From contig OZ220734.1 in assembly GCA_965116945.1 (NCBI GenBank), positions 868,001 through 932,000 of the forward strand: 64,000 nucleotides of DNA, given 5' to 3'. A model generated the notes under the pieces. It was not told where the DNA came from. It saw only the letters and a program-made list of their open reading frames with translations, and made no database searches. Source of the stretch: Plut-88900 sp965116945 (GTDB lineage: Bacteria > Chloroflexota > Dehalococcoidia > Plut-88900). A program made the translations under genes and the position numbers. Below are positions 7,941 to 14,815 of the stretch, one piece after another. Positions within the stretch are counted from its first letter, which is position 1; each line of letters opens with the position of its first letter.

Positions 7941-9095
7941 CTACCCCGCCTCCACCCTCCACGCCTGGGCCACCGCCTCCGCCACCGCCGGAACCACTGC
8001 CGTGTTCAGGGCGTAGGGGATAATCTCTTCGGGGGTCGGCTCCTCTATCACCCCGGCTATCGCGTGGCCCGCGGCAATCTTCATCCCCATCGTTACCCGC
8101 TCCGCCCGGGCGTCGAGTGCCCCACGGAAGATCCCCGGGAACCCTAGAACATTGTTCACCTGGTTCAGCATGTCGCTGCGCCCCGTGCCGACAACCTTCG
8201 CCCCACCCTTGAACGCCTCATCCGGCAGGATCTCCGGGTCCGGGTTTGCCATCGCCAGCACTATGGCGTCCTTGTTCATGTTGCGGATGTCGTCGGCGTC
8301 CAGCAGGTCCTTCGTCGATAGCCCGATGAACATGTCGGCACCCTTGATCACGTCGTGGACCGACCCGCTTTCCATCTTGTGGTTCGTCGTCTCGGCGATC
8401 CTCTCCTTCATCGAATTCAGGTTGTCCCGGCCCCTGTAGATCGCCCCCCGGGAGTCGACCAGCACTATGTCCGTCGTGCCCATCTCCTGAAGGATCTGTG
8501 CACAGGCTATGCCGCTGGCCCCCGCCCCGCTGAACACCACCTTTACCTCGTCGAAACCCTTGCCTACCACTTTTAAAGCGTTGATCGCCGCCGCCAGCGT
8601 CACCACCGCCGTCCCGTGCTGGTCGTCGTGGAACACTGGTATGCCGATGTCCATAAGGTTCTCTTCGATGTAGAAGCACCTCGGCGCCGAGATATCCTCC
8701 AGGTTGATCCCCCCGAAGGTCGGGGCCAGGTTCCGCACGATCATGATTATCTCGTCCGGGTCCTGGGTCGCCACGCATATGGGCCAGGCGTCGACCCCTG
8801 CCAGTTCCTTGAACAGCACTGCCTTCCCTTCCATCACCGGCATCGCCCCCTCCGCCCCGATGTTCCCCAGTCCCAGCACCGCCGACCCATCGCTAACCAC
8901 CGCCACCGTGTTGCCCTTGTTGGTCAGCTCATAGGCCTGCGCCTTGTCCGCTTCTATATCCAGGCAGACCTGGGCGACGCCCGGGGTATACGCCAGGGAC
9001 ATGTCCTGCACCGACTCCAGCGGCACCTTCGAATTCATGCTTATCTTGCCGCGAGCCTTCCTGTGCATCTCGACGGCCATCTTGCCGTAGTCCAT
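7941..9095 (-). CDS. NAD(P)-dependent malic enzyme
   Basis: A 384-residue oxaloacetate-decarboxylating malate dehydrogenase that makes pyruvate, CO2 and NAD(P)H from malate. Motifs: SLAYTPGVAQVC near the N-terminus, the malate/metal part AMPVMEGKAVLFKELAGVDA, ISAPRCFYIEENLMD, PVFHDDQHGTA and the Rossmann segment VVFSGAGASGIACAQIL. Its length is that of the short bacterial form without the phosphotransacetylase-like C-terminal domain of MaeB. The ATG is preceded by a G-rich stretch (GGGGGACAT). The gene for a GlcG-like protein lies 53 bases upstream in the same direction, so the two may be co-transcribed. Cofactor preference cannot be read safely from the sequence. Confidence 0.95.
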   Translation of the reverse strand: MDYGKMAVEMHRKARGKISMNSKVPLESVQDMSLAYTPGVAQVCLDIEADKAQAYELTNKGNTVAVVSDGSAVLGLGNIGAEGAMPVMEGKAVLFKELAGVDAWPICVATQDPDEIIMIVRNLAPTFGGINLEDISAPRCFYIEENLMDIGIPVFHDDQHGTAVVTLAAAINALKVVGKGFDEVKVVFSGAGASGIACAQILQEMGTTDIVLVDSRGAIYRGRDNLNSMKERIAETTNHKMESGSVHDVIKGADMFIGLSTKDLLDADDIRNMNKDAIVLAMANPDPEILPDEAFKGGAKVVGTGRSDMLNQVNNVLGFPGIFRGALDARAERVTMGMKIAAGHAIAGVIEEPTPEEIIPYALNTAVVPAVAEAVAQAWRVEAG

Positions 9096-9148
9096 GGGCT
9101 TATGTCCCCCGTTTTTCAGTCGGTCTCAAAATCTTTGCCGAAGCGAAG

Positions 9149-9544
9149 CTAGATCGCCCGCGCCCCGACCATCGCTATGTCCTCGTCCTCCTGGGCCGTC
9201 GCACCGCTCACACCGATCGCCCCGATCACCTGGTCGCCCTTCTTGATCGGCACTGCGCCCTTCCCGAGCACCATTCGGCCTCCGTGCATCTGCACCAGGC
9301 TAGTGAACACCGGGTTGCTTGCCAGCTCCATCAGGTCCGTGGTCGGCACCCCGAAGTTCGCGGAGGCATAGGCCTTGCCACGGCAAACGTCGGATGTGAA
9401 CCACCCCACCCCATCCATCCGGAACCCAGCTACGAAATCTCCCCTAGAGTCAACCACTGTCGCGCTTATCCCTACGCTCATCCTGCGGGCCTCTGCCTTC
9501 GCTGCGGCCAGAGCGGTTTCGGCTTCTGTAAGTGTTATAGACAC
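9149..9544 (-). CDS. GlcG/HbpS family protein, second copy
   Basis: A 131-residue DUF336 protein with the same architecture as the one at 7170-7565. It starts ITLTEAETALAAAKAEARRM, has VVDSRGDFVAGFRMDGVGWF in the middle and LGKGAVPIKKGDQVIGAIGV before the C-terminus. The start is GTG with GGGAGGAT about eight bases upstream. It lies directly upstream of malic enzyme in the same orientation. The two copies are clearly diverged, so they are old paralogues or came separately. Haem binding is known for HbpS but is not shown by this sequence. Confidence 0.88.
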   Translation of the reverse strand: MSITLTEAETALAAAKAEARRMSVGISATVVDSRGDFVAGFRMDGVGWFTSDVCRGKAYASANFGVPTTDLMELASNPVFTSLVQMHGGRMVLGKGAVPIKKGDQVIGAIGVSGATAQEDEDIAMVGARAI

Positions 9545-9674
9545 GTAGATATCCTCCCGGGCCCCGACTCGGAGCCCTTATCCGATTTTTTCGTTAAACG
9601 CGGCTACTCTACCCAACCATCTGGGTTTTTACAAGGCCGGCAATAAATATTCAGCCTCCCCGTAGGCGTCAAGT

Positions 9675-9704
9675 TTGACAATTACACCCGCGCAAGGCTA
9701 GAAT
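9675..9704 (+). promoter_or_regulatory. Promoter of the rpsP operon
   Basis: TTGACA (9675-9680), an 18-base spacer and TAGAAT (9699-9704) make a near-consensus sigma-70 promoter. The transcript would carry a leader of about 115 bases before rpsP, with a small hairpin CCGTC...GACGG. A regulatory leader is possible, but I see no known motif. Confidence 0.75.
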
Positions 9705-9824
9705 TCGTCAATTCTATCAAACTGAGGGTCAGGGCCGTCAGCGAGACGGTGCTGTCCGGGAAAGGCCGCATAAAACCGACTCTCCTCTTCGCGGCTTTCC
9801 TCTATTCGATCGGACAACTTACAA

Positions 9825-10082
9825 ATGCTCAAGATAAGACTCAGAAGAGTCGGGTCAAAGCAGAACCCCAAGTACAGGGTCGTCGTCGCAGACTCCCGCT
9901 CTCCCAGGGACGGCCGTTTCGTTGACAATATCGGCCACTATGACCCCATCCCCGATCCGCCCGCCCTTACTATCGACGAAGAAAAGGCGATAAATTGGCT
10001 TAAGAAGGGCGCCCAGCCCACGGATAGCGTCGCCAAGCTCTTGACCAGGTCGGGCGCCTTGCAAAAGGTTAAGGACGGGTGA
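9825..10082 (+). CDS. rpsP: 30S ribosomal protein S16
   Basis: An 85-residue ribosomal protein that binds 16S rRNA in the 30S body. The start MLKIRLRRVGSKQNPKYRVV and the segment DGRFVDNIGHYDP are typical of S16, and the length is normal. No good ribosome-binding site is visible before the ATG. It opens a translation operon: the khpA start overlaps its stop by three bases, and rimM follows. The strong promoter at 9675-9704 fits high expression. Confidence 0.97.
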   Translation: MLKIRLRRVGSKQNPKYRVVVADSRSPRDGRFVDNIGHYDPIPDPPALTIDEEKAINWLKKGAQPTDSVAKLLTRSGALQKVKDG

Positions 10083-10306
10083 AAGAACTCATCGAGTACC
10101 TTGCCAGATTCATAGCCGACGATCCCGACTCAGTAGTTGTCACCGAGGAGGAGGAGGAAGATAGGATCGTCATCCGCCTTGAAGTCGCCGCTGACGACAA
10201 GGGCAAGGTTATCGGCCGCGAAGGCCGGGTTGCCCAAGCCATGAGGACACTCCTCCGCATCGGTGCCGCAAAACGCGGCGTACGCGCCGTCCTCGAAATC
10301 GTCTAA
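10079..10306 (+). CDS. khpA: KH-domain RNA-binding protein KhpA
   Basis: A 75-residue single KH-domain protein (YlqC/KhpA). The GxxG RNA-binding loop is in KGKVIGREGRVAQAM, followed by helix RTLLRIGAAKRG. The N-terminal part has an acidic run (VVVTEEEEEDR). The GTG start overlaps the rpsP stop (GTGA), so translation is coupled. KhpA homologues bind many small and messenger RNAs and often sit between rpsP and rimM, as here. Confidence 0.93.
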   Translation: MKELIEYLARFIADDPDSVVVTEEEEEDRIVIRLEVAADDKGKVIGREGRVAQAMRTLLRIGAAKRGVRAVLEIV

Positions 10307-10421
10307 CCGTCCTCGCACCTCCTCCGCCCTCAATCCCCCTTTCCCGAAGCCCTACTCCTCATCTCCTCAAGACCCCCTTGAATGTCATTCCTCCTCTCGT
10401 TTCGTATAAAATCCCCTCACT

Positions 10422-10913
10422 ATGCCCAACGATCCCATCACCGTCGCCCGGGTCATCAAGCCATTCGGCCTCCGAGGCCGCGTCGTCGTCGATCCTCTCA
10501 CCGACTTCACCGACCGTTTCGACCCTGGCAGCATCCTCTACATCGACGATCAGCCCTTCGAAGTAACCGCCAGCCGACCCCAGAGAGAACGTTGGGTCCT
10601 TAAGTTCAAGGACATTGGCACCCCCGAAGACGCCGAGACCCTCCGTGGCGCCCTCCTCCAGATTCCCGAGTCCCAACTCCATCCCCTCCCCGAGGGCCAG
10701 TACTACCGCTTCCAGATCATTGGGCTAACCGCCGTCACCAAGGATGGCCGAGAGCTGGGGTCCGTCAAGGATGTCCTCGAAACTCCCGCCAACGACGTCT
10801 ACCAGGTACAGACCCCCGACGGAGAACTCCTGGTCCCCGCCCTCCCCGACTTCGTCATAGAGATAGACTTGCAGGCTGGACGTATGGTCCTGGAAGACAT
10901 CGAAGCCCTGTGA
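10422..10913 (+). CDS. rimM: 16S rRNA processing protein RimM
   Basis: A 163-residue ribosome maturation factor acting on the 30S head with S19. The N-terminal beta-barrel domain begins ITVARVIKPFGLRGRVVVDP and the C-terminal PRC-barrel includes YRFQIIGLTAVTKDGRELG and a final VLEDIEAL. In most bacteria trmD and rplS come next; here the following gene is yebC, so those genes must be elsewhere. It is 115 bases after khpA and probably on the same transcript. Confidence 0.94.
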   Translation: MPNDPITVARVIKPFGLRGRVVVDPLTDFTDRFDPGSILYIDDQPFEVTASRPQRERWVLKFKDIGTPEDAETLRGALLQIPESQLHPLPEGQYYRFQIIGLTAVTKDGRELGSVKDVLETPANDVYQVQTPDGELLVPALPDFVIEIDLQAGRMVLEDIEAL

Positions 10914-10991
10914 CACGCCCCCGACCCGGCTTCCGCTATAATAATCCGCATAAGCCCACCCTCTTCGGGAGAGTTAAAGGAGGTATTCCCC

Positions 10992-11750
10992 ATGTCGGGA
11001 CACTCCAAATGGTCCACAATCAAAAGACAGAAGGGGGCTAACGACGCCCGCAGAGGCCAGCTCTTCACGAAGCTCGGCCGCGAGATCTCCGTCGCCGTCA
11101 GGCGCGGCGGCCCGGACCCCGACGCCAATTTCAACCTGCGCCTCGCTGTCCAGAGGGCTCGCGACAACAACATGCCTATGGACAACATTGAGCGGGCCAT
11201 AAAGCGCGCCTCGGGCGACGGCGCCAACGCCGACGACCTCTTCGAAGTAATCTACGAGGGCTACGGCCCTGGCGGCGCAGCCCTTATGGTCCAGGCCGTA
11301 ACCGACAACAAGAACCGCACAGTCGCCGAGGTCCGGAGCACCCTCACCCGCAACGGCGGCAACCTCGGCGAGACCGGCTCCGTCGCCTGGAATTTCGATT
11401 CTAAGGGCGTCATCATGATTACCCCCGCCTCCGAGGACCCCGAAGAGGTAGCCCTCGTTGCAATCGACGCCGGCGCCGAGGACGTCAAGATTGAAGACTC
11501 CACCCTGGAGGTCTACACGCGCCCCGACACCCTGGAGACCGTACGCAAAGAGCTCGAGGGCCAGGACATCAACATCGACTCCGCCGAACTCTCCATGATC
11601 CCCAAGTCCATGATCGAACTCGATGAAAAGGGCGCTCTCCAGACCCTCCGCCTCATGGACAAGCTCGAAGCCCTCGACGACATCCAGCGCATCTTCTCCA
11701 ACGCAGACTTCCCCCCCGAAGCCCTCCAAAGCTACAGCAACGAAAACTAG
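10992..11750 (+). CDS. yebC: YebC/TACO1 family protein
   Basis: A 252-residue member of the YebC/TACO1 family, variously described as transcriptional regulators and as factors that help ribosomes through proline-rich stretches. It starts MSGHSKWSTIKRQKGANDA and contains the conserved EVIYEGYGPGGAALMVQAVT and LTRNGGNLGETGSVAWNFD. A full AAAGGAGG site lies nine bases before the ATG, and a TATAAT (10937-10942) suggests its own promoter after rimM. In many genomes ruvC follows; it does not here. The assignment is firm, the molecular role depends on recent family work. Confidence 0.95.
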   Translation: MSGHSKWSTIKRQKGANDARRGQLFTKLGREISVAVRRGGPDPDANFNLRLAVQRARDNNMPMDNIERAIKRASGDGANADDLFEVIYEGYGPGGAALMVQAVTDNKNRTVAEVRSTLTRNGGNLGETGSVAWNFDSKGVIMITPASEDPEEVALVAIDAGAEDVKIEDSTLEVYTRPDTLETVRKELEGQDINIDSAELSMIPKSMIELDEKGALQTLRLMDKLEALDDIQRIFSNADFPPEALQSYSNEN

Positions 11751-12114
11751 AAAGCGTGACACCGACTCGCCCTCTCCCAAAGGGGCACCTCCTGTGGCTG
11801 CCCTTCCTGCAGAGCGGGAAGTCCCCTTTCCCTAGACCGTACCGTCGCATAACTGCCTTCCCGAGGCCCCGCGAGGAATGTCTGGTTGAGCGCATGTGAC
11901 GCCTTCCGGCCACCCATCTAATCGGTTCCCGCCCACGCGTCCTGTTTTATTGACATATCAAAAATGCATTGCATTTTTGATATGTCTTTACCAAGCGGGG
12001 AGGGGGAGAGACACCCAGCCCTGCACTGGCTCGGAATGGTTAAGGGGGTCGAGGGTGAGGGCAGTAGTATGCAGGGATACAACTTCGTTGCTTTAACATC
12101 GTTAAAGTAGGTGT
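11751..12114. other. Intergenic region with perfect AT-rich palindrome; base-skew switch
   Basis: About 365 bases without a supported gene. It holds the 17-base inverted repeat at 11952-11986 and a smaller inverted repeat CTTTAAC-ATC-GTTAAAG near 12091-12107, just before the M28 peptidase. To the left the plus strand is C-rich, to the right G-rich. I looked for DnaA boxes of the TTATCCACA type and saw none. Confidence 0.5.
11952..11986. repeat. Perfect 17-base inverted repeat
   Basis: GACATATCAAAAATGCA and its exact reverse complement are separated by a single T. It is markedly AT-rich in GC-rich surroundings. TTTTAT precedes it and CTTTA follows, so it could end transcripts from either side, or be a protein-binding site. 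Confidence 0.85.
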
Positions 12115-13521
12115 ATGGAGTATTTGAAGAGTAGACGTATCGTTCGACTAACCATTTTGGCTTTCGTTGGCCTGGTGGCAATTGCCCTGTTGGTGGGGTG
12201 TGGGGGGGAGGGAGCCACGCCGACGGCGACGCCCCTCCCTTCGCCAACTATTGTTGCTACGGCAGAGCCTACTATTGCGGTTTCGCCTACTGCCGTCCCG
12301 AACACTATGTCGCTGGGGGAAAGGGCGTGGGAGACGACGTTAATGCTGGCGGAGGAGTTGAGCCCGAGGGAGAGTGCGACGGAGGAGGAGCTTGAGGCGG
12401 CGGAATGGCTGGCGGATCGGTTGTTTGGGTGGGGATATGAGGTGGGGCTGGAGGAGTTCGAGGCGATAGAGTTGTTCGGGGCAGTAAGCCTGTCGATAAC
12501 GGTCCCGGAGGAGTCGGGCGGTGGGCGGGTGTTCCTGGGTCGGGAGCCGGGGGAAGAGGTGTGGATGTTTGCGACTCCCGTGGACCCTTCGACGCGGAAA
12601 GCAGAGGGCTACGAGGTAGAGGGGACACTGGCATACGCGGGGCAGGGTACGGAAGAGGAATTCTCGGGGGTGGACCTGGCCGGCAGAATCGTGCTCATTG
12701 AATCAGGGGGCGATGTAACGATGATGAAGAAGGTGGAAGGGGCGGCGGAGTCGGGGGCGGAGGCGGTGGTGCTGTTCAGCGGGGGGCCGGGGGGAGGGGT
12801 GATCTGGGACAGGATATTCGAAGACACAAACATTCCGGCTATAGCGATTGGGCCGCAGGAGGGGAGGGGACTGGTGCAGATAGTGGAGAGCGGCCTGGAG
12901 GTCGAGGCCCGGGTCAACAAATCACCGCTGTTCCCCCAGCCGTCCAGGAATGTAATCGCCGAGCTGAATAATGACATAGAGGATGACGAGGTGCTGGTTG
13001 TCGGGGCTCACTACGACACGACCCCCGGGACCCAGGGCGCGAATGACAATGGATCGGGGATTGCGGTGGCGCTGACCCTGGCGGAAGAGCTGGCCGACGA
13101 CGAACTGCCCTTCGATCTGAGGTTTGTTCTGTTCGGAGCGGAGGAGATCGGGTTGAACGGGAGTTTTGAATACGTAGGGGGGCTGGAAGACGAGGAGTTG
13201 GAACGGATAATGGCAATGATCAATTTGGACGTGGTAGGGGCGGGGGGACTAACGGCCATCGGGTCGGAGAGCATGGTGGAGTTTGCGGTGGAGACGGGAG
13301 AGAGTATCGGGATTGAAGTTCTGACATTCGATCTGCCCCCGGGGTACGGGTCCGACCACATTCCATTTATGTCTGCTGGGGTTGCGGCGGTGTTCCTGTT
13401 CGCCGACGATGTTACCTATATCAACTCGCCACGGGACAGGGTGGAACACCTAGAGTATGAGCCGATAGCACAGTCGGCGGAGCTTACACTGGAGATGATC
13501 AAAGAGTTGACGGGCCAGTAA
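12115..13521 (+). CDS. M28-family metallopeptidase lipoprotein with PA domain
   Basis: A 468-residue exported lipoprotein with signal peptide and lipobox ending LLVGC (Cys29), then a Thr/Pro linker to about residue 65. A protease-associated domain covers about 140-275. The M28 aminopeptidase domain has all expected zinc ligands: His in GAHYDT, Asp in ANDNGSG, the Glu pair in FGAEEIG, Asp in INLDVVG and His in GSDHIPF. It should cleave N-terminal residues from peptides outside the membrane. The gene is the first after the change to G-rich coding sequence. No strong ribosome-binding site is visible before the ATG. Specific substrate unknown. Confidence 0.93.
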   Translation: MEYLKSRRIVRLTILAFVGLVAIALLVGCGGEGATPTATPLPSPTIVATAEPTIAVSPTAVPNTMSLGERAWETTLMLAEELSPRESATEEELEAAEWLADRLFGWGYEVGLEEFEAIELFGAVSLSITVPEESGGGRVFLGREPGEEVWMFATPVDPSTRKAEGYEVEGTLAYAGQGTEEEFSGVDLAGRIVLIESGGDVTMMKKVEGAAESGAEAVVLFSGGPGGGVIWDRIFEDTNIPAIAIGPQEGRGLVQIVESGLEVEARVNKSPLFPQPSRNVIAELNNDIEDDEVLVVGAHYDTTPGTQGANDNGSGIAVALTLAEELADDELPFDLRFVLFGAEEIGLNGSFEYVGGLEDEELERIMAMINLDVVGAGGLTAIGSESMVEFAVETGESIGIEVLTFDLPPGYGSDHIPFMSAGVAAVFLFADDVTYINSPRDRVEHLEYEPIAQSAELTLEMIKELTGQ

Positions 13522-13607
13522 TACATGCGTGGGGGGTTCACCGGAAGGGAAAGGGTAGGATAGAATTACGCAAACTGCCCCGTTCCTGGCGGGAAGAGGA
13601 CAGTAAA

Positions 13608-14258
13608 TTGCTTAGATTTGCCGAAGAGATAATCCTAATTCTCCTGGATGATGAGAACGGACGGTTTGTCCGGATTCCGAGATGGTCGTTGAACTATGCC
13701 CTGGCGGGGGGCATATTGATGGACCTGGCCATGGAGAACCGGATCGATACGGACCTTGAAAACCTGATCCTGGTCGACTCGACGCCGGTGGGGGACAGTC
13801 TTCTGGATCCGGCACTGGCGGAGATAGCAGCCTCTGAGCAGAAGGACACCCGATACTGGCTTGAGCACCTGGCCGAGAAGAGCCCCGAAGTAAGGGAGGA
13901 AGCGCTGAACAGGCTGGTCAGCGAGGGAATCCTGGAACGCCAGGATGACAGATTTATGTGGATGTTCCGGTCCCGCCGTTACCCGACGGTGGATGGAGAG
14001 GCGGAGCGAGAGGTGAAGCTCCGCATCATGGAGGTGCTGTTCAGCGACATGATACCCGGGCCCCGGGACGTGATGATCATCTGCCTGGTGGATGCGTGCG
14101 GAATCTTCAGGGAACTACTATCGAAGAGGGAGTTGGGGAAGGTGGCGGGGCGGATAGAGCAGGTGAGGAAGCTGGATATAATCGGGCAGGCGATGTCGCA
14201 GGCAATCAAGGAGATTGAGCTGACGGTTATCTCATCGATGCAGCCGCACCTGTACTAA
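13608..14258 (+). CDS. GPP34 (GOLPH3-like) phosphoprotein family protein
   Basis: A 216-residue, mostly helical protein with the start pattern of the GPP34/Vps74 family: FAEEIILILLDDENG, then LNYALAGGILMDLAMENRID. The eukaryotic relatives bind PI4P and glycosyltransferases at the Golgi; bacterial copies occur in actinobacteria and some other phyla with unknown function. The start is TTG with AGAGGA seven bases upstream. It follows the M28 gene by 86 bases in the same direction and is closed by a strong terminator. Confidence 0.82.
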   Translation: MLRFAEEIILILLDDENGRFVRIPRWSLNYALAGGILMDLAMENRIDTDLENLILVDSTPVGDSLLDPALAEIAASEQKDTRYWLEHLAEKSPEVREEALNRLVSEGILERQDDRFMWMFRSRRYPTVDGEAEREVKLRIMEVLFSDMIPGPRDVMIICLVDACGIFRELLSKRELGKVAGRIEQVRKLDIIGQAMSQAIKEIELTVISSMQPHLY

Positions 14259-14285
14259 GACAAGCTGGACAAAGAAGAAAAGAGA

Positions 14286-14320
14286 ACGGGCGCCCGGCCA
14301 AGAGTCGGGCGCCCGTTTTT
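14286..14320 (+). terminator. Intrinsic terminator after GPP34 gene
   Basis: Perfect 11-base stem ACGGGCGCCCG (14286-14296) with CGGGCGCCCGT (14306-14316), 9-base loop, then TTTTT. It also separates the convergent STAS gene. Confidence 0.93.
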
Positions 14321-14339
14321 GTTAACTCGGGTGTGGAGG

Positions 14340-14675
14340 CTAACCGAAGGACCGCAGGGCGTCCTTTTGGTCATCATGGATGGAAATAATCTGGTCAAAT
14401 CCGCTTACGGTGAAGAGCTCCCGTACCTGCCCCGAGAGGGAGCACACACCGAAGTTGGCAGATTTTCTCTGCATATCCTTCGCAACTAGCAAGAGGACTC
14501 GCAGGCCCGCGCTACTAATGTACTCCAAACTACCGAAGTCTAGCAGCATGCCCTTGTCTTCGTCCTGGACCGCTCCCTGCAGCATTGCCTGGAATTCGGC
14601 GGCATTGGTGCCATCGACGCTTCCCTGGACGGAAGCTATCAGATTGCCGTTTTGCCTCTCAAAATCTACGTTCAT
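14340..14675 (-). CDS. STAS-domain anti-sigma factor antagonist
   Basis: A 111-residue STAS protein of the RsbV/SpoIIAA type. The phosphorylation loop reads LEYISSAGLRVLL, and the N-terminal strand pattern NLIASVQGSVDGTNAAEFQ is typical. Such proteins release sigma factors or other partners from anti-sigma kinases when unphosphorylated. I chose the ATG at 14675, with AGGAGG six bases upstream, rather than one nine codons earlier. It resembles the second STAS protein at 43718-44116, which sits in a partner-switching operon; this one has no kinase or phosphatase nearby. Confidence 0.88.
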   Translation of the reverse strand: MNVDFERQNGNLIASVQGSVDGTNAAEFQAMLQGAVQDEDKGMLLDFGSLEYISSAGLRVLLLVAKDMQRKSANFGVCSLSGQVRELFTVSGFDQIISIHDDQKDALRSFG

Positions 14676-14815
14676 CAATGGCCTCCTGGGCAGTCGCGGC
14701 AAGGGGTACGCCCTTCTGAGCCAACGTATCTGCTCTGCGAGTTAACATTATATAGCGAATCGCATCACAAATGACAACCCGCAATGAGGGATATTCGAAA
14801 AAGTACTTGGTGGAA

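Noticed and set aside
10974..11780. A 268-codon open frame on the minus strand
   Set aside because: Antisense to yebC; no recognisable motif.
11751..12114. DnaA boxes for a replication origin
   Set aside because: I looked for TTATCCACA-like 9-mers on both strands in the gap and saw none, so the origin idea rests on base skew alone.
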